In this document: positions 51,280 to 59,788 of the stretch, piece by piece
Position numbering within the stretch: the first letter of the stretch is position 1
Layout: each line of letters starts with the position of its first letter
Assembly (NCBI RefSeq): GCF_017352375.1
Contig: NZ_JAFEVR010000002.1
Span: forward strand, 186,001 to 250,000
Origin: Mycolicibacterium sp. S2-37
GTDB lineage: Bacteria > Actinomycetota > Actinomycetes > Mycobacteriales > Mycobacteriaceae
DNA: 64,000 bases
Direction of reading: 5' to 3'
Program-made: the position numbers and the translations under genes
The notes under the pieces: model-generated
What the model was told of the DNA's origin: nothing
What the model saw: the letters and a program-made list of their open reading frames with translations, nothing else
Database searches by the model: none

Positions 51280-52215
51280 GTGCAGCTGATCACGATCGAC
51301 GACATCCGCGCCGCGGCCGACCGCATTCGCGGCGACGTGTTCCGGACCCCCCTGGTTCCCGCGCCGTGGGCGGGCCCGGTTTGGCTGAAGGCGGAAAGTC
51401 TGCAGGCCATCGGCGCGTTCAAGGTCCGCGGGGCGTTCAACGCGATCGGTCGTCTCGCTCCTGCGGTTCGGGCGCGCGGCGTCGTCGCCTACTCGAGTGG
51501 CAATCACGCCCAGGCGGTGGCGTATGCGGCGGCGCGGTTCGGGGTGCCCGCGCACATCGTGATGCCGGAGGAGACGCCGAACGTGAAGGTCGCCGCGACC
51601 CGCAGGCACGGTGCCGAGGTGGTGCTGTGTGCGGCCGGGCAGCGGGAGGCGGTGGCCACCGAGGTGGTCGAGCGCACCGGGGGCGTGCTCGTTCCGCCCT
51701 TCGACCACCCCGACATCATCGCCGGGCAGGGCACGCTCGGGCTGGAGATCGCCGAGGACCTGCCCGACGTGGAGAACGTCTTCATCCCGGTCAGCGGGGG
51801 CGGTCTCGCCTCGGGGGTCGGGACTGCGATCAAAGCCCTGTGCCCCGGGGCGAGGGTGTTCGGCGTGGAACCCGAACTCGCCGGCGACACCGCCGAAGCG
51901 CTGCGGCTGGGCAGGCGCGTCGACTGGTCGATCGAAGACCGCAACCGCACGATCGCCGACGGGCTGCGCTCGCAGCCGTCCGAGCTCACGTTCGCCCACC
52001 TGCAGCGGGTCCTCGACGAGGCCGTCACCGTCAGCGAGGACGAGATCCGTGGCGCCGTCAGAGACATCGCCGTGCATGGCCGGCTGGTCAGCGAACCCAG
52101 TGGCGCCGTGGCGCTGGCCGGCTACCGGCGGGTCGCTCCCGATGGCCGCACCGCGGTCGTGCTGTCCGGCGGCAACATCGAGACCGCGCTGCTGCGTGAG
52201 ATCTTGACCGGCTGA
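51280..52215 (+). CDS. PLP-dependent threonine/serine dehydratase-like enzyme
   Basis: A 311-residue fold-type II PLP enzyme. The lysine that binds PLP is in IGAFKVRGAF near residue 49, the Asn loop is SSGNHAQA near 74, the phosphate-binding loop GGGLASGVG near 173, and a C-terminal Ser in LSGGNIETA. The length matches catabolic threonine dehydratase or serine racemase without a regulatory domain. It starts with GTG at 51280. Confidence 0.9.
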   Translation: MQLITIDDIRAAADRIRGDVFRTPLVPAPWAGPVWLKAESLQAIGAFKVRGAFNAIGRLAPAVRARGVVAYSSGNHAQAVAYAAARFGVPAHIVMPEETPNVKVAATRRHGAEVVLCAAGQREAVATEVVERTGGVLVPPFDHPDIIAGQGTLGLEIAEDLPDVENVFIPVSGGGLASGVGTAIKALCPGARVFGVEPELAGDTAEALRLGRRVDWSIEDRNRTIADGLRSQPSELTFAHLQRVLDEAVTVSEDEIRGAVRDIAVHGRLVSEPSGAVALAGYRRVAPDGRTAVVLSGGNIETALLREILTG

Positions 52216-52218
52216 GAT

Positions 52219-53685
52219 TCAGTGCACGCCTGGCATCTGGCGACTGATCCACGGCGAGATCGCGTAGACGATCACGCCCGCGGCGACGGCGACTGCGCCG
52301 AGGATTCCGAAGTAGGCGAACTCGCGGTCGGGCCGGTAGTAGCCGGCCAGTACGCCTGACAGCGATGTGCCGATACCAAGGGAGAAGAAGTACAGCGCCA
52401 TCATCTGGGCTCGAAACGCTTGCGGCGCAAGTTTTGTGGTGACCGACAGCCCGATCGGCGAAAGCATCAGCTCCGACACCGCGAACAGGCCCATGATGGC
52501 CATCACGGCGAGGGCGGGAACGCTTCTGCCGGTACTGCCCGACATCGGGAGGAACAGCAGGAACGCGACACCCATGCCGATGACGCCCAAGGCGAACTTG
52601 CGGGGCGTCGTCGGCGACCGGTCGCCGACTTTGGTCCAGAGCATCGCGAAAAACGGTGAGAGCACGATGATCCACACCGGTTCGATCGATCCGATCCAGT
52701 TCGACGGCGCGGTCCAGCCGAAGATCGACCAGTTCATCCGTTCGTCGGAGTAGACAGCCAGCACGGTGAAGATCTGCTGGAACAACGACCAGAACACGAC
52801 GTTGGCAACGAAGAGCGGGATGAACGCCGTGACCCTGGTGCGCTCGGTCGCATCCACCTTTGGGCTGCGCAGCATCACCGCGAAGTACGCGACGGAGGCA
52901 ACGGCGATGACACCGGTGGTGACCTCAGACAGGTTGGACAACCGCACCACCCCCGTCGCGAGGACGGCGGCGACCACGACGATGCCCACGGCCGCGACCG
53001 CAATCGCCTTTCCCAACGCGCTCCGCGGCAACGGGTTGGCGATCTCGCGCCCGTGCGTGCCGAGGTTGCGACGGAACACGACGTACTGGATGAGGCCGAG
53101 CGCCATCCCGACCGCGGCAGCGCCGAACCCGTAGTGGAACCCGACGTTGGTCTGCAGCAGGCCGGTCGCCAGCGGGCCGATGAACGAGCCCAGGTTGATG
53201 CCGAGGTAGAACAGCGTGAACCCGCCGTCACTGCGCGGATCGGCCTTCGCGTACAACGTCCCGAGCAGCGACGACGCATTCGCCTTCAGCGCGCCGGAGC
53301 CCAGCGCCACCAACACCAGGCCGGTCCCGACGCCCGCAAGGCCGGGCAGCACGGCCAGCGCGATGTGGCCGAGCATGACGACGACGCCGCCGTAGAACAC
53401 GGTGCGTTCCATCCCGAGCAGCCGGTCGGCGATCCAGCCGCCCAGGACGGTCGATAGATACACCAGTCCGCCGTAGGCCCCGACGATGCCGGTCGCCGTA
53501 CTCTGCGGCAGGCCGAGGCCGCCGTCGGTTGCGGAGTAGTACAGGTAGTAGCCGAGGATCGTGAGCATCCCGTAGTAGGAGAACCGCTCCCACAGCTCGA
53601 CGCCGAACAGGTTGGTCAGTCCGATCGGATGGCCGAACACGGTCCGGGAGGCAGGGGAGTCCGCCGTCTGGGATGCGTCTGACAT
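52219..53685 (-). CDS. POT-family proton-dependent oligopeptide transporter
   Basis: A 488-residue major-facilitator protein with about 14 membrane helices. The POT signature ELWERFSYYGMLTILGYYL near residue 30 carries the ExxERFxYY proton-coupling motif, and FYLGINLGSFIGPLATG near 155 is the second PTR2 motif. It takes up di- and tripeptides with protons. The ATG at 53685 (MSDASQT) was chosen; a long upstream frame is antisense to the next gene. It lies head-to-head with the Pr6Pr gene, 33 bases apart. Confidence 0.92.
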   Translation of the reverse strand: MSDASQTADSPASRTVFGHPIGLTNLFGVELWERFSYYGMLTILGYYLYYSATDGGLGLPQSTATGIVGAYGGLVYLSTVLGGWIADRLLGMERTVFYGGVVVMLGHIALAVLPGLAGVGTGLVLVALGSGALKANASSLLGTLYAKADPRSDGGFTLFYLGINLGSFIGPLATGLLQTNVGFHYGFGAAAVGMALGLIQYVVFRRNLGTHGREIANPLPRSALGKAIAVAAVGIVVVAAVLATGVVRLSNLSEVTTGVIAVASVAYFAVMLRSPKVDATERTRVTAFIPLFVANVVFWSLFQQIFTVLAVYSDERMNWSIFGWTAPSNWIGSIEPVWIIVLSPFFAMLWTKVGDRSPTTPRKFALGVIGMGVAFLLFLPMSGSTGRSVPALAVMAIMGLFAVSELMLSPIGLSVTTKLAPQAFRAQMMALYFFSLGIGTSLSGVLAGYYRPDREFAYFGILGAVAVAAGVIVYAISPWISRQMPGVH

Positions 53686-53718
53686 GGGCGTCACCCTGCC
53701 ACGGTTACCCTTGCCGGG

Positions 53719-54354
53719 GTGAGTGCTTCGCCCACCCTGGGTCTGACATCGGCGCTGCGGATGCTGCTGCGCGTCGCCATCGTCGCCGCGGTGCTCGTGG
53801 CGGTGGTGATCGTCGAGGCGTCGTCGCGATCCGGCGTGTTGTGGCGACTGGTCACGTTCACCTATCAGGCCAATCTCCTCGCCGCCGCGTTCTATGCGGT
53901 GACACTGGTGTGGCGGCGGGCTGACGCGCAGGCGGTGCTGCGGGGCGCCGTCGTGGTCTACGTGGTCGTTGCCGGACTGGTGTGGAACCTCTTCTTGACC
54001 GACTACAGCATGGGGTACACGCCGGCGAACTTCCTGCTGCACGTCGCGGTCCCGGTGCTCGCTGTGGGCGAATGGGCACTGGCGGGCAAGAACCAGCCGG
54101 CGTTGCGCTGGTGGCACCCGTGGATGTGGCTGGCCTATCCGGCCGTGTACGCCGCGGTCGCGCTCGCGGTCCTCAACCGGGCCGGACGGCGCGCGCCCTA
54201 CTACTTCCTCGATCCGGACAGCGTCGGTGCCGCCACCGTGGCGGTGAACATCGCCCTGCTCGGAGGCATCTTCGTCGGGCTGGGCTATGCGCTGGTGGCG
54301 TTCGGCCGCACGGTGGCCGCGGCGTCTGGCCGCTCGCGTCCGGACCTGCGCTGA
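53719..54354 (+). CDS. Pr6Pr-family polytopic membrane protein
   Basis: A 211-residue protein with six hydrophobic helices and the conserved FTYQANLLAAAFY and LTDYSMGYTPANFLLHVAVP stretches of the Pr6Pr family, whose function is unknown. A GTG at 53719 starts it. It is followed by the L,D-transpeptidase 93 bases later on the same strand. Confidence 0.78.
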   Translation: MSASPTLGLTSALRMLLRVAIVAAVLVAVVIVEASSRSGVLWRLVTFTYQANLLAAAFYAVTLVWRRADAQAVLRGAVVVYVVVAGLVWNLFLTDYSMGYTPANFLLHVAVPVLAVGEWALAGKNQPALRWWHPWMWLAYPAVYAAVALAVLNRAGRRAPYYFLDPDSVGAATVAVNIALLGGIFVGLGYALVAFGRTVAAASGRSRPDLR

Positions 54355-54447
54355 AACGTTCTGACCCGGTGTGAACGATGAACAGGCATGCGATTGCGTG
54401 AATTCCGTCCGGCGAACCCCGCCGCTCCGTCCACCTACACTGGCGCC

Positions 54448-55212
54448 ATGCTGCGCACGGTAGGGCGGTCGGCCGCCGCGATAGTCGGCACATTCGCCGT
54501 GGCCTTCTCCGGCGCGATGGTCGGACCGGTGGCGACGGGGTCAGCAGCGGTGAGCACACCGCTCACCGTCGCCTCGGTGCTCCCTGCGGCGGGTCAGGTC
54601 GTCGGTATCGCGGCGCCGGTCACCGTGCGCTTCACCGGACCCGTCGCCGACCGCGCCGCCGCCGAACGCACCATCACCTTCGATTCGCCCGCCACCCCCG
54701 ACGGGGAGTTCAGCTGGCTGGGCGACGACACCGTCGAGTGGACCCCCAGTGGCTTCTGGCCGGCCCACTCCACGATCTCGGTGCGCGCGGGCGGTGCCGC
54801 GCCGTTGAGCTTCCAGACCGGTGCCGCGGTGGTCGGTGTCGCCGACATCGACGCCCACACGTTCACCGTCAGCATCGATGACGAAGTGGTCCGCGAGATG
54901 CCCGCGTCGATGGGCAAGCCGGGATTCGCCACACCGATCGGCTCCTTCCGCGTGCTCGGCAAGGAGTCCGTCGTCGTCATGGACTCCCGCACCATCGGCA
55001 TCCCCCTCGACGATCCCGAGGGGTACAAGCTGACCGTCTACGACGCGGTCCGCATCACCTGGGGAGGCGTCTACGTGCACGGCGCACCCTGGTCGACCGG
55101 GTCGCAGGGCTACGCCAACGTCAGCCACGGATGCATCAACCTCAGCCCGGACAACGCCGACTGGTACTACAACACCGTGCGGTTGGGGGACCCGGTCATC
55201 GTGCAGGCGTGA
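54448..55212 (+). CDS. L,D-transpeptidase (LdtMt1/Rv0116c-like)
   Basis: A 254-residue peptidoglycan cross-linking enzyme that makes 3-3 (mDAP-mDAP) links. A signal peptide of about 36 residues precedes an Ig-like domain (SVLPAAGQVVGIAAPVTVRF) and a YkuD domain. The catalytic motif is HGAPWSTGSQGYANVSHGC (His, Ser-His-Gly-Cys), with the nucleophile Cys near residue 230. Its architecture and motifs match M. tuberculosis LdtMt1. The ATG at 54448 was chosen to start directly at the signal; an in-frame ATG at 54388 would bury it. The 3' end overlaps the convergent hydroxylase gene by 17 bases. Confidence 0.93.
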   Translation: MLRTVGRSAAAIVGTFAVAFSGAMVGPVATGSAAVSTPLTVASVLPAAGQVVGIAAPVTVRFTGPVADRAAAERTITFDSPATPDGEFSWLGDDTVEWTPSGFWPAHSTISVRAGGAAPLSFQTGAAVVGVADIDAHTFTVSIDDEVVREMPASMGKPGFATPIGSFRVLGKESVVVMDSRTIGIPLDDPEGYKLTVYDAVRITWGGVYVHGAPWSTGSQGYANVSHGCINLSPDNADWYYNTVRLGDPVIVQA

Positions 55213-55879
55213 CCGTCGCGGGCTTGCCGTGCAGGTTCCTGGCGGTCGGTGAGGTGGCGACCGAGCCGGCGTCGGGACAGGTGCCCAGTACGCGGTCGGC
55301 GGTGCCTGCGCTGGTCACCGTGAACCAGTAGTGCTCGTTCTTGAAGTGGTGCTGTCGGTGGTTGCGCCACACCGCCCGGTACACCGCTGACTTCGGTTTG
55401 TAGTCACTGTGGATCAGGTAGTGGCACCACTCGTAGGCCAGCCCCAACACCGACAGCACTACCAGGAACGTCAGCCCGAGGGCCGGCCGCGGGAACGCCA
55501 GCAGGGCGATCGCGACCGCTGCGGGCAGCACCCACAGCAGCGCCTGCCACGGGATGAAGACCAGCGGAACGTCCCTCGGGTCCACGTGGTGTTCGCGATG
55601 TTTGCGAGCCAGCAGGGGATCGAGCCGCAGCGGGCCGATCCGGCGCGGCCGCCAGTGCAGGATGCATACGTGCACGAGCCATTCGAAGAACGGGAACCCG
55701 GCCAGCATCGCCAGCGGCACCAGCGCGTCGGTGAGCTGCCAGTCGCCCACACCGATGCGCGCGGCTGCGGCGACGACCAGGGTGGTGCCGATCATCCACG
55801 GGCTCGGGTGGCGCCGGAACTCGCGAGCGGCGTCGGCGAGCGTAAAGGTCGTGCGGGTGGTTCGGGTCGTGGGGCTCAT
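55196..55879 (-). CDS. Fatty acid hydroxylase/sterol desaturase-family membrane protein
   Basis: A 227-residue protein with three or four membrane helices and the di-iron histidine boxes HREHH near residue 94, HYLIH near 152 and HRQHH near 173. It hydroxylates or desaturates membrane lipids. It shares four bases with the GntR gene upstream (ATGA), so the pair forms an operon under GntR control. The enzyme's lipid substrate is unknown. The C-terminus overlaps the convergent L,D-transpeptidase gene. Confidence 0.85.
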   Translation of the reverse strand: MSPTTRTTRTTFTLADAAREFRRHPSPWMIGTTLVVAAAARIGVGDWQLTDALVPLAMLAGFPFFEWLVHVCILHWRPRRIGPLRLDPLLARKHREHHVDPRDVPLVFIPWQALLWVLPAAVAIALLAFPRPALGLTFLVVLSVLGLAYEWCHYLIHSDYKPKSAVYRAVWRNHRQHHFKNEHYWFTVTSAGTADRVLGTCPDAGSVATSPTARNLHGKPATVTPAR

Positions 55880-56595
55880 CGCTCCTCCAGGGTCTGCAGC
55901 GCCGTGAGCAGCGCTGTGGTGGCGGGCTCGAGCAGTCGGTTTGCGGCGTCCCGGGCGGCCGCGGGATCGCCCGCCGCTATCGCGTCGACGATCGCGCGGT
56001 AGGCGTCCGGACGACCCACCTCTTCAGCCATCATCGTGGCGAGGGCGGGAAGCGCCGGTTCGTAGGTCCCGCGCAGCGTGTTGTACATCAGGCGGAACGC
56101 GATCGAATCGGCGCCGTCGACGACGTGATCCCAGAAGTCGAGGGCATACCGTTGAGCGGCAATGGGATCGGCCTCGGCCGCCAGTTTCTTCACTACGGCA
56201 CTGAGCAGGTCCGGCAGGTCCGGCGGGCGTCGCGACGCGGCGAGTTCGGCGACTTTCGGTCCGTTGTGCAACCTCGTCTCGAGGATGCTGCGGATCACGG
56301 CGAGGTCCGGTTCTCCGTCGTGCATCAACAGCCGGGGCAGCAGGTCGAGCCCCGCGGTACGGCGGTAGTCACGCACCGTGGTGGTGTCGCCCTGCCGGAT
56401 GTCGATCAGGCCCGCAGCTGAAAGTCGCTTCAGCGCTTCGCGAATCGCGGGCCGTGACACGCCGAGAACTTCGGCGAGCCGGCGCTCGCTGGGCAGGGCC
56501 TCGCCGGGTTGCATGTCGCCGCGCAGTACCTCGGAGATGATCTGGTCGAACACGTCCTCGGGGACCGAGCGTCGGTTCACCGGTTGCAGCGCCAT
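55876..56595 (-). CDS. GntR/FadR-subfamily transcriptional regulator
   Basis: A 239-residue regulator. The winged helix-turn-helix has [25 protein letters not shown] at residues 35-60. A C-terminal all-helical FCD-type ligand-binding domain follows. The ATG at 56595 (MALQPVNRR) gives the usual FadR-type N-terminus. A perfect 7-bp palindrome, AGTGGTC-A-GACCACT, lies 36 bases upstream and matches FadR-type TGGT-N3-ACCA sites, so it probably represses itself and the hydroxylase gene it is coupled to. The regulatory ligand may be an acyl-CoA or fatty acid. Confidence 0.9.
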   Translation of the reverse strand: MALQPVNRRSVPEDVFDQIISEVLRGDMQPGEALPSERRLAEVLGVSRPAIREALKRLSAAGLIDIRQGDTTTVRDYRRTAGLDLLPRLLMHDGEPDLAVIRSILETRLHNGPKVAELAASRRPPDLPDLLSAVVKKLAAEADPIAAQRYALDFWDHVVDGADSIAFRLMYNTLRGTYEPALPALATMMAEEVGRPDAYRAIVDAIAAGDPAAARDAANRLLEPATTALLTALQTLEER

Positions 56596-56630
56596 GGCTT
56601 CACCATGGCACCGCATCGGCCCAAAGGTCA

Positions 56631-56645
56631 AGTGGTCAGACCACT
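56631..56645. promoter_or_regulatory. GntR/FadR-type palindromic operator
   Basis: AGTGGTC at 56631-56637 and GACCACT at 56639-56645 are perfect inverted arms around one base. The site is 36 bases upstream of the GntR start and overlaps the stop codon of the LpqH-like gene by two bases. Its core TGGTCAGACCA matches the FadR-family consensus. Confidence 0.65.
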
Positions 56646-57066
56646 AGCAGCTGGTTTCAATCCGGTAGGTGGCGTTCGCCTCACCGGTGGGATTGTCGGC
56701 AAACGAGCCCTCCGCCGTCCCGGTGATGGTGATCTTGGCGCCGTCGACGGTGGCCTTGCCGTCGCCGACGGTGCCCTGCCAGTACGACCCGGTGAAGCCC
56801 TCGAGGTCGCGGATCTGCACCGAGTGCGCGGCGACGGAGTCCCCGGTCTGGATGGCGGCGGAGAAGCCCGGCTTCGCCTCGTCGAAGGTGGAGATCATCC
56901 ACGTCCACCCGGCCTGGCTGCACTCGACGGGGTACTTGGTGCCGTTACCCGCACCGTTGACCGTCACCTCTGCGGTTCTGTTGCCCAGTGCGGGCTGCGG
57001 GCTGCTGCACGCGGCCAGCACGCCGACCGCTGAGACGGCGAGTGCCGCGATGATTCGGTTGTCCAC
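56644..57066 (-). CDS. LpqH-family (19-kDa antigen-like) lipoprotein
   Basis: A 140-residue lipoprotein. GTG at 57066 opens a signal peptide (IIAALAVSAVGVLAAC) with the lipobox Cys near residue 20. The mature domain has PVECSQAGWTWMISTFD and repeated beta strands like the mycobacterial 19-kDa lipoprotein family (LpqH, LppE and others). It is anchored in the cell envelope; its molecular function is unknown. It follows the XRE gene by 23 bases on the same strand. Confidence 0.83.
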   Translation of the reverse strand: MDNRIIAALAVSAVGVLAACSSPQPALGNRTAEVTVNGAGNGTKYPVECSQAGWTWMISTFDEAKPGFSAAIQTGDSVAAHSVQIRDLEGFTGSYWQGTVGDGKATVDGAKITITGTAEGSFADNPTGEANATYRIETSC

Positions 57067-57089
57067 GAGGCCACCCCTGTTCCGTTCGA

Positions 57090-57956
57090 TCACTTCGGCG
57101 ATCTTGCATGCGTTGCCGCCAAGCAAACCAGAGCGGCGGCCGTGGCATCGTCGGCCGGCAGAAATGTTTCCACACTGAGTTCGGCGGCGGTCGGATCAAG
57201 CGCCGTACCGAAGGTCGTCACGGTGTTCAGGAAACTGAGCGGATCGCCTTCGGCAGTCGAGGTCTCGAGTCGGACGGCCACCGCGGCGGGGTCGGACGGC
57301 GCCGCAGGCGGCCCGGGGTAGGACTCCAGTTCGCTCAGCAGATCATGCAACGCGGGGGAGCCGCCGGCCTCCACCTCTCGGCGCAGCCGGCTCAGCAGGT
57401 GGTGCCGCCACTCGCCGAGATTCCTGATCCGGGGCGCCAGACCCTTCGGATGCAGGGCGATGCGCAGGGCGTTCGGCCGCTCCAGTAGCTCGGGCGACAC
57501 TCCGTCGAGGAGGACGCCTGCGGCATCGTTGGTCGCGACGACGTCCCATTGCCGGTCGACCGCGACGCAGGGGAAGGGTTCGTGGGCGTCGAGCACCCGT
57601 CCGAGCCCGGCGCGCACCGCCGTCAGGTCCGGATGATCCAGAGCGCGTTCGGGATGCACCGGAGCCAGGCCGGCGGCGATCAGCAGACTGTTGCGTTCCC
57701 GCGGCGGGACGCCGAGGGTGTCGGCCAGCCTCAGCACCATCGACCGGCTCGGCGTCGACCGACCGGTCTCGACGAAGCTGATGTGGCGCGCGGACACGTC
57801 GGCGGCGAGGGCGAGATCAAGCTGGCTGAGCCGGCGCCGTACGCGCCAGGCGCGCAGCGCACGGCCGAACGGCGCGGTCCCGGTATCGGTATCGGTATCG
57901 GACGACGGTGCGGCGCTCACCGGATCAGTGTGAACGCAGTAGGGTCGCGGAACCAT
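57090..57956 (-). CDS. XRE-family regulator, MmyB-like
   Basis: A 288-residue regulator. An N-terminal XRE helix-turn-helix (RRRLSQLDLALAADVSARHISFVETG near residue 40) is followed by the MmyB-type ligand-binding domain that binds hydrophobic compounds, with the DRQWDVVATNDAA motif near 135. The ATG at 57956 is used; the GTG at 57920 is an alternative. A 6-bp inverted repeat with a 7-base spacer lies just upstream between it and the divergent small membrane-protein gene. It probably regulates one or both. Confidence 0.82.
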   Translation of the reverse strand: MVPRPYCVHTDPVSAAPSSDTDTDTGTAPFGRALRAWRVRRRLSQLDLALAADVSARHISFVETGRSTPSRSMVLRLADTLGVPPRERNSLLIAAGLAPVHPERALDHPDLTAVRAGLGRVLDAHEPFPCVAVDRQWDVVATNDAAGVLLDGVSPELLERPNALRIALHPKGLAPRIRNLGEWRHHLLSRLRREVEAGGSPALHDLLSELESYPGPPAAPSDPAAVAVRLETSTAEGDPLSFLNTVTTFGTALDPTAAELSVETFLPADDATAAALVCLAATHARSPK

Positions 57957-57965
57957 TACTTCGCA

Positions 57966-57984
57966 GGTAATTGCCGTCATTACC
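57966..57984. promoter_or_regulatory. Inverted-repeat operator GGTAAT-N7-ATTACC
   Basis: Perfect 6-bp arms at 57966-57971 and 57979-57984 with a 7-base spacer, in the short divergent region between the XRE regulator and the membrane-protein gene. It is a natural candidate for that regulator's binding site. Confidence 0.55.
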
Positions 57985-58027
57985 GCTGTAGGTGACGGTG
58001 GAGATGTCGCCGACGAAGGAGCGCACC

Positions 58028-58378
58028 ATGGAAATGAGTACGGACAGGCCCCCGGTCCCGCGCTGGCTGCGGTTCGTGATGGCCTCCGACCGCACCGGCT
58101 CGGCCTGGTACGTGGGCGCCGGGTTCTTCTTCGCACCGGTACTCGCGGTGGCGTCGCCGTGGCCCATGGTCACCGCGGTGCTGTGGGTGGTGATTGCGCT
58201 GGCCGGGCTGTGGTTGGGTCTGCTGGGCATCGCGATGGCGACCGGTCTGGCAATCGTGTTGCGGTCCGGCGCCGAGATTCCGGAGGACTATTGGCGGTCG
58301 ATCATCGACTATCCAGCGACTCCCGTTGCGCCGCAGTGTGTTTCGAGGCGCCCGTGTAGTCGACCTGCCAGTGTTTGA
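58028..58378 (+). CDS. Small two-helix membrane protein
   Basis: A 116-residue protein with two adjacent hydrophobic helices (VGAGFFFAPVLAVASPW and AVLWVVIALAGLWLGLLGIAM). The ATG at 58028 has GGAG upstream. The last 25 residues overlap the convergent CYP125 gene by 77 bases and look unlike a native C-terminus, so the reading frame may have lost its original stop. It is divergent from the XRE regulator and probably under its control. Function unknown. Confidence 0.65.
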   Translation: MEMSTDRPPVPRWLRFVMASDRTGSAWYVGAGFFFAPVLAVASPWPMVTAVLWVVIALAGLWLGLLGIAMATGLAIVLRSGAEIPEDYWRSIIDYPATPVAPQCVSRRPCSRPASV

Positions 58379-59603
58379 TTCCATTGAGCCACCCGGAGCG
58401 CAGTCGCTCCGGCTTGCCCAGGGGAGCGATGTCGGGCATCTCGTCGGCGATGGCGTTGAAGATCAGGTCGATCGTCATGCGCGCCAGATTGGCGCCGATG
58501 CAGTAGTGCGCGCCGGACCCGCCGAAACCCACGTGCGGGTTCGGGTCGCGCAGGATGTCGAAGCGGTACGGATCGGTGAACACGTCTTCGTCGAAGTTGG
58601 CCGAGCGGTAGAACATCACCACCCGCTGGCCCTTCTTGATCTGCACCCCGGACAGTTCGGTGTCCTCGAGCGCGGTGCGCTGGAACGAGGTGACAGGCGT
58701 GGCCCAGCGGACGATCTCGTCGGCGGCGGTCGCGGGCCGTTCCCGCTTGAACAGCTCCCACTGTTCGGGGAATTCGGTGAATGCCATCATCCCCTGGGTG
58801 ATGGAGTTGCGGGTCGTCTCATTGCCCGCCACAGCGAGCAGGATGACGAAGAAACCGAATTCGTCGTCGGAGAGCTTGTGTCCTTCGACGTCGGCCTGCA
58901 CGAGTCTGGTGACCAGGTCGTCGCCGGGGTTGGCGGTCCGTTCGGCGGCCATCTGCATGCCGTACATGATCAACTCGACCGACGCGCCCATCGCGTCGTT
59001 ACGGGCGTACTCGGGATCCTGGTCGCCCACCATCTGATTCGACCAGTCGAACAGCTTCATCCGATCTTCCTGCGGCACGCCCATCAGCCCGGCGATGGCC
59101 TGCAGGGGCAGCTCGGCCGCCACCTGCTCGACGAAGTCACCTGAGCCGAAGGCGGCCGCCGTTTCCACGATGTGGCGGGCCCGCTCACGAAGTTCGGCGC
59201 GCAGCGACTCGACGGCGCGCGGGGTGAAGGCGCGCGAGACGATCTTTCGCAGGTGGGTGTGGTGCGGCGCATCCTGGTTGAGCAGTACGGCCTTGCCGCC
59301 TTCGATCGACGCCGGATCGGCTCCGTCGCGGTAGCGCGGCAACGCCGTTTTCGCGTTACTGGAGAAGACGTCGCTGCGGCGGGAGATCTCCTTGACGTCC
59401 TTGTGCTTGGTCACCACCCAGTAGCCGTCGTCGCCGAACGCCTCGTTCCCCGATGTCTGAGCGTTCCACCAGATCGGCGCCACCCTGCGCATTTCGGCGA
59501 GCTCGTCGACCGGTAACCGTTCGGCGTAGATGTCAGGATCGGTGAAGTCGAAGCCCGGCGGAAGGGCCGGGCGGCGTACGCCGCTGCTCATGACCACGGG
59601 CAT
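58302..59603 (-). CDS. cyp125: Cytochrome P450 CYP125 (cholesterol 26/27-monooxygenase type)
   Basis: A P450 of 433 residues that matches CYP125 of M. tuberculosis over its length: FDFTDPDIYAERLPVDE near the start, LNQDAPHHTHLRKIVSRAF, GWLNGIKHWQVDYTG at the end. The oxygen-activating motif AGNETTRN is near residue 270 and the haem Cys is in FGGSGAHYCIG near 377. It oxidises the cholesterol side chain, the first step in its degradation. The start is uncertain: ATG 59603 has the GAGGAG ribosome site with no spacing, GTG 59597 has six bases, and ATG 59591 has twelve. No KstR box lies upstream and no other sterol genes flank it. Confidence 0.93.
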   Translation of the reverse strand: MPVVMSSGVRRPALPPGFDFTDPDIYAERLPVDELAEMRRVAPIWWNAQTSGNEAFGDDGYWVVTKHKDVKEISRRSDVFSSNAKTALPRYRDGADPASIEGGKAVLLNQDAPHHTHLRKIVSRAFTPRAVESLRAELRERARHIVETAAAFGSGDFVEQVAAELPLQAIAGLMGVPQEDRMKLFDWSNQMVGDQDPEYARNDAMGASVELIMYGMQMAAERTANPGDDLVTRLVQADVEGHKLSDDEFGFFVILLAVAGNETTRNSITQGMMAFTEFPEQWELFKRERPATAADEIVRWATPVTSFQRTALEDTELSGVQIKKGQRVVMFYRSANFDEDVFTDPYRFDILRDPNPHVGFGGSGAHYCIGANLARMTIDLIFNAIADEMPDIAPLGKPERLRSGWLNGIKHWQVDYTGASKHTAAQRESLDSR

Positions 59604-59788
59604 CTCCTCGGGCGATGGTTGCTCGTGCCGGATAGCACCTGCCTACACCACCGGCGCGTTGCGCGGGGCGGGGTTCGGGGAAAACGAGCCAACCCGGGGG
59701 TGGAACTCCGGCCACTCCTGTAACAAAATGGACCGCGTTGAAGAACAACCCCGTAGTCAGGGCGGCTGAGATGAAAGGGAGACCTGCG

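Noticed and set aside
59604..59788. KstR box expected upstream of cyp125.
   Set aside because: No sequence fitting TnnAACnnGTTnnA was found in this interval; the nearest AAC/GTT combinations have wrong spacing.
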